Source: an uncultured Collinsella sp. (GTDB taxonomy: Bacteria > Actinomycetota > Coriobacteriia > Coriobacteriales > Coriobacteriaceae). Taken from it: a stretch of DNA of 5,506 nt. This document shows positions 5,505 through 5,506 of this stretch, piece by piece. Made by a program: the position numbers and the translations under genes. Position 1 is the stretch's first letter. Each line of letters begins with the position of its first letter. Under the pieces are notes generated by a model that worked only from the letters and a program-made list of their open reading frames with translations, was not told the origin of the DNA and did no database searches. The stretch spans positions 1-5,506 of the forward strand of contig USDE01000108.1 of assembly GCA_900553345.1 (NCBI GenBank). The letters run 5' to 3'.

Positions 5505-5506
5505 AT

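Overview
The window comes from a fairly GC-rich bacterium with strong Shine-Dalgarno sequences, some GTG starts and compact gene packing. Together with the gene families present, this suggests a Gram-positive actinobacterium of the Coriobacteriia type (Collinsella-like). That assignment is an inference from style and content; no marker gene is present to prove it.

Layout, left to right. Positions 14-195 are non-coding and hold a regular array of a ~20-bp repeat (core TGTTACAGATTGAGA) in alternating orientation with an exact 80-bp period. A promoter region with two nested palindromes follows (241-296). Next is a three-gene plus-strand operon (319-2299): a short GntR/YtrA-type repressor with a GTG start, an ABC transporter ATPase, and a membrane permease whose start codon overlaps the ATPase stop (ATGA). 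The simplest reading is a self-regulated exporter or stress-response ABC system of the YtrAB/BcrA kind, with the repressor probably acting on the palindromes in front of its own gene. The substrate cannot be read from the sequence.

A 271-bp gap (2300-2570) leads to a plus-strand two-domain EamA (drug/metabolite transporter superfamily) permease with a GTG start. Its Shine-Dalgarno sequence lies inside a predicted long hairpin that encloses a second, perfect hairpin, so translational control by RNA structure is plausible. The two halves of the protein are unusually alike, which points to internal duplication of a single-domain ancestor.

The right part is on the minus strand and converges on the EamA gene: a CLC-family chloride channel/transporter (3541-4845) whose glutamate-gate position is occupied by isoleucine, and a LOG-family nucleotide phosphoribohydrolase (4971-5504) complete to within two bases of the window edge. 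They are separated by 125 bp containing a possible promoter and need not be co-transcribed.

I saw no RNA genes, CRISPR arrays, insertion sequences or phage genes. No convincing intrinsic terminator with a T-tract was found in any gap. The least explained items are the 80-bp-period repeat array and the hairpin covering the EamA ribosome-binding site.
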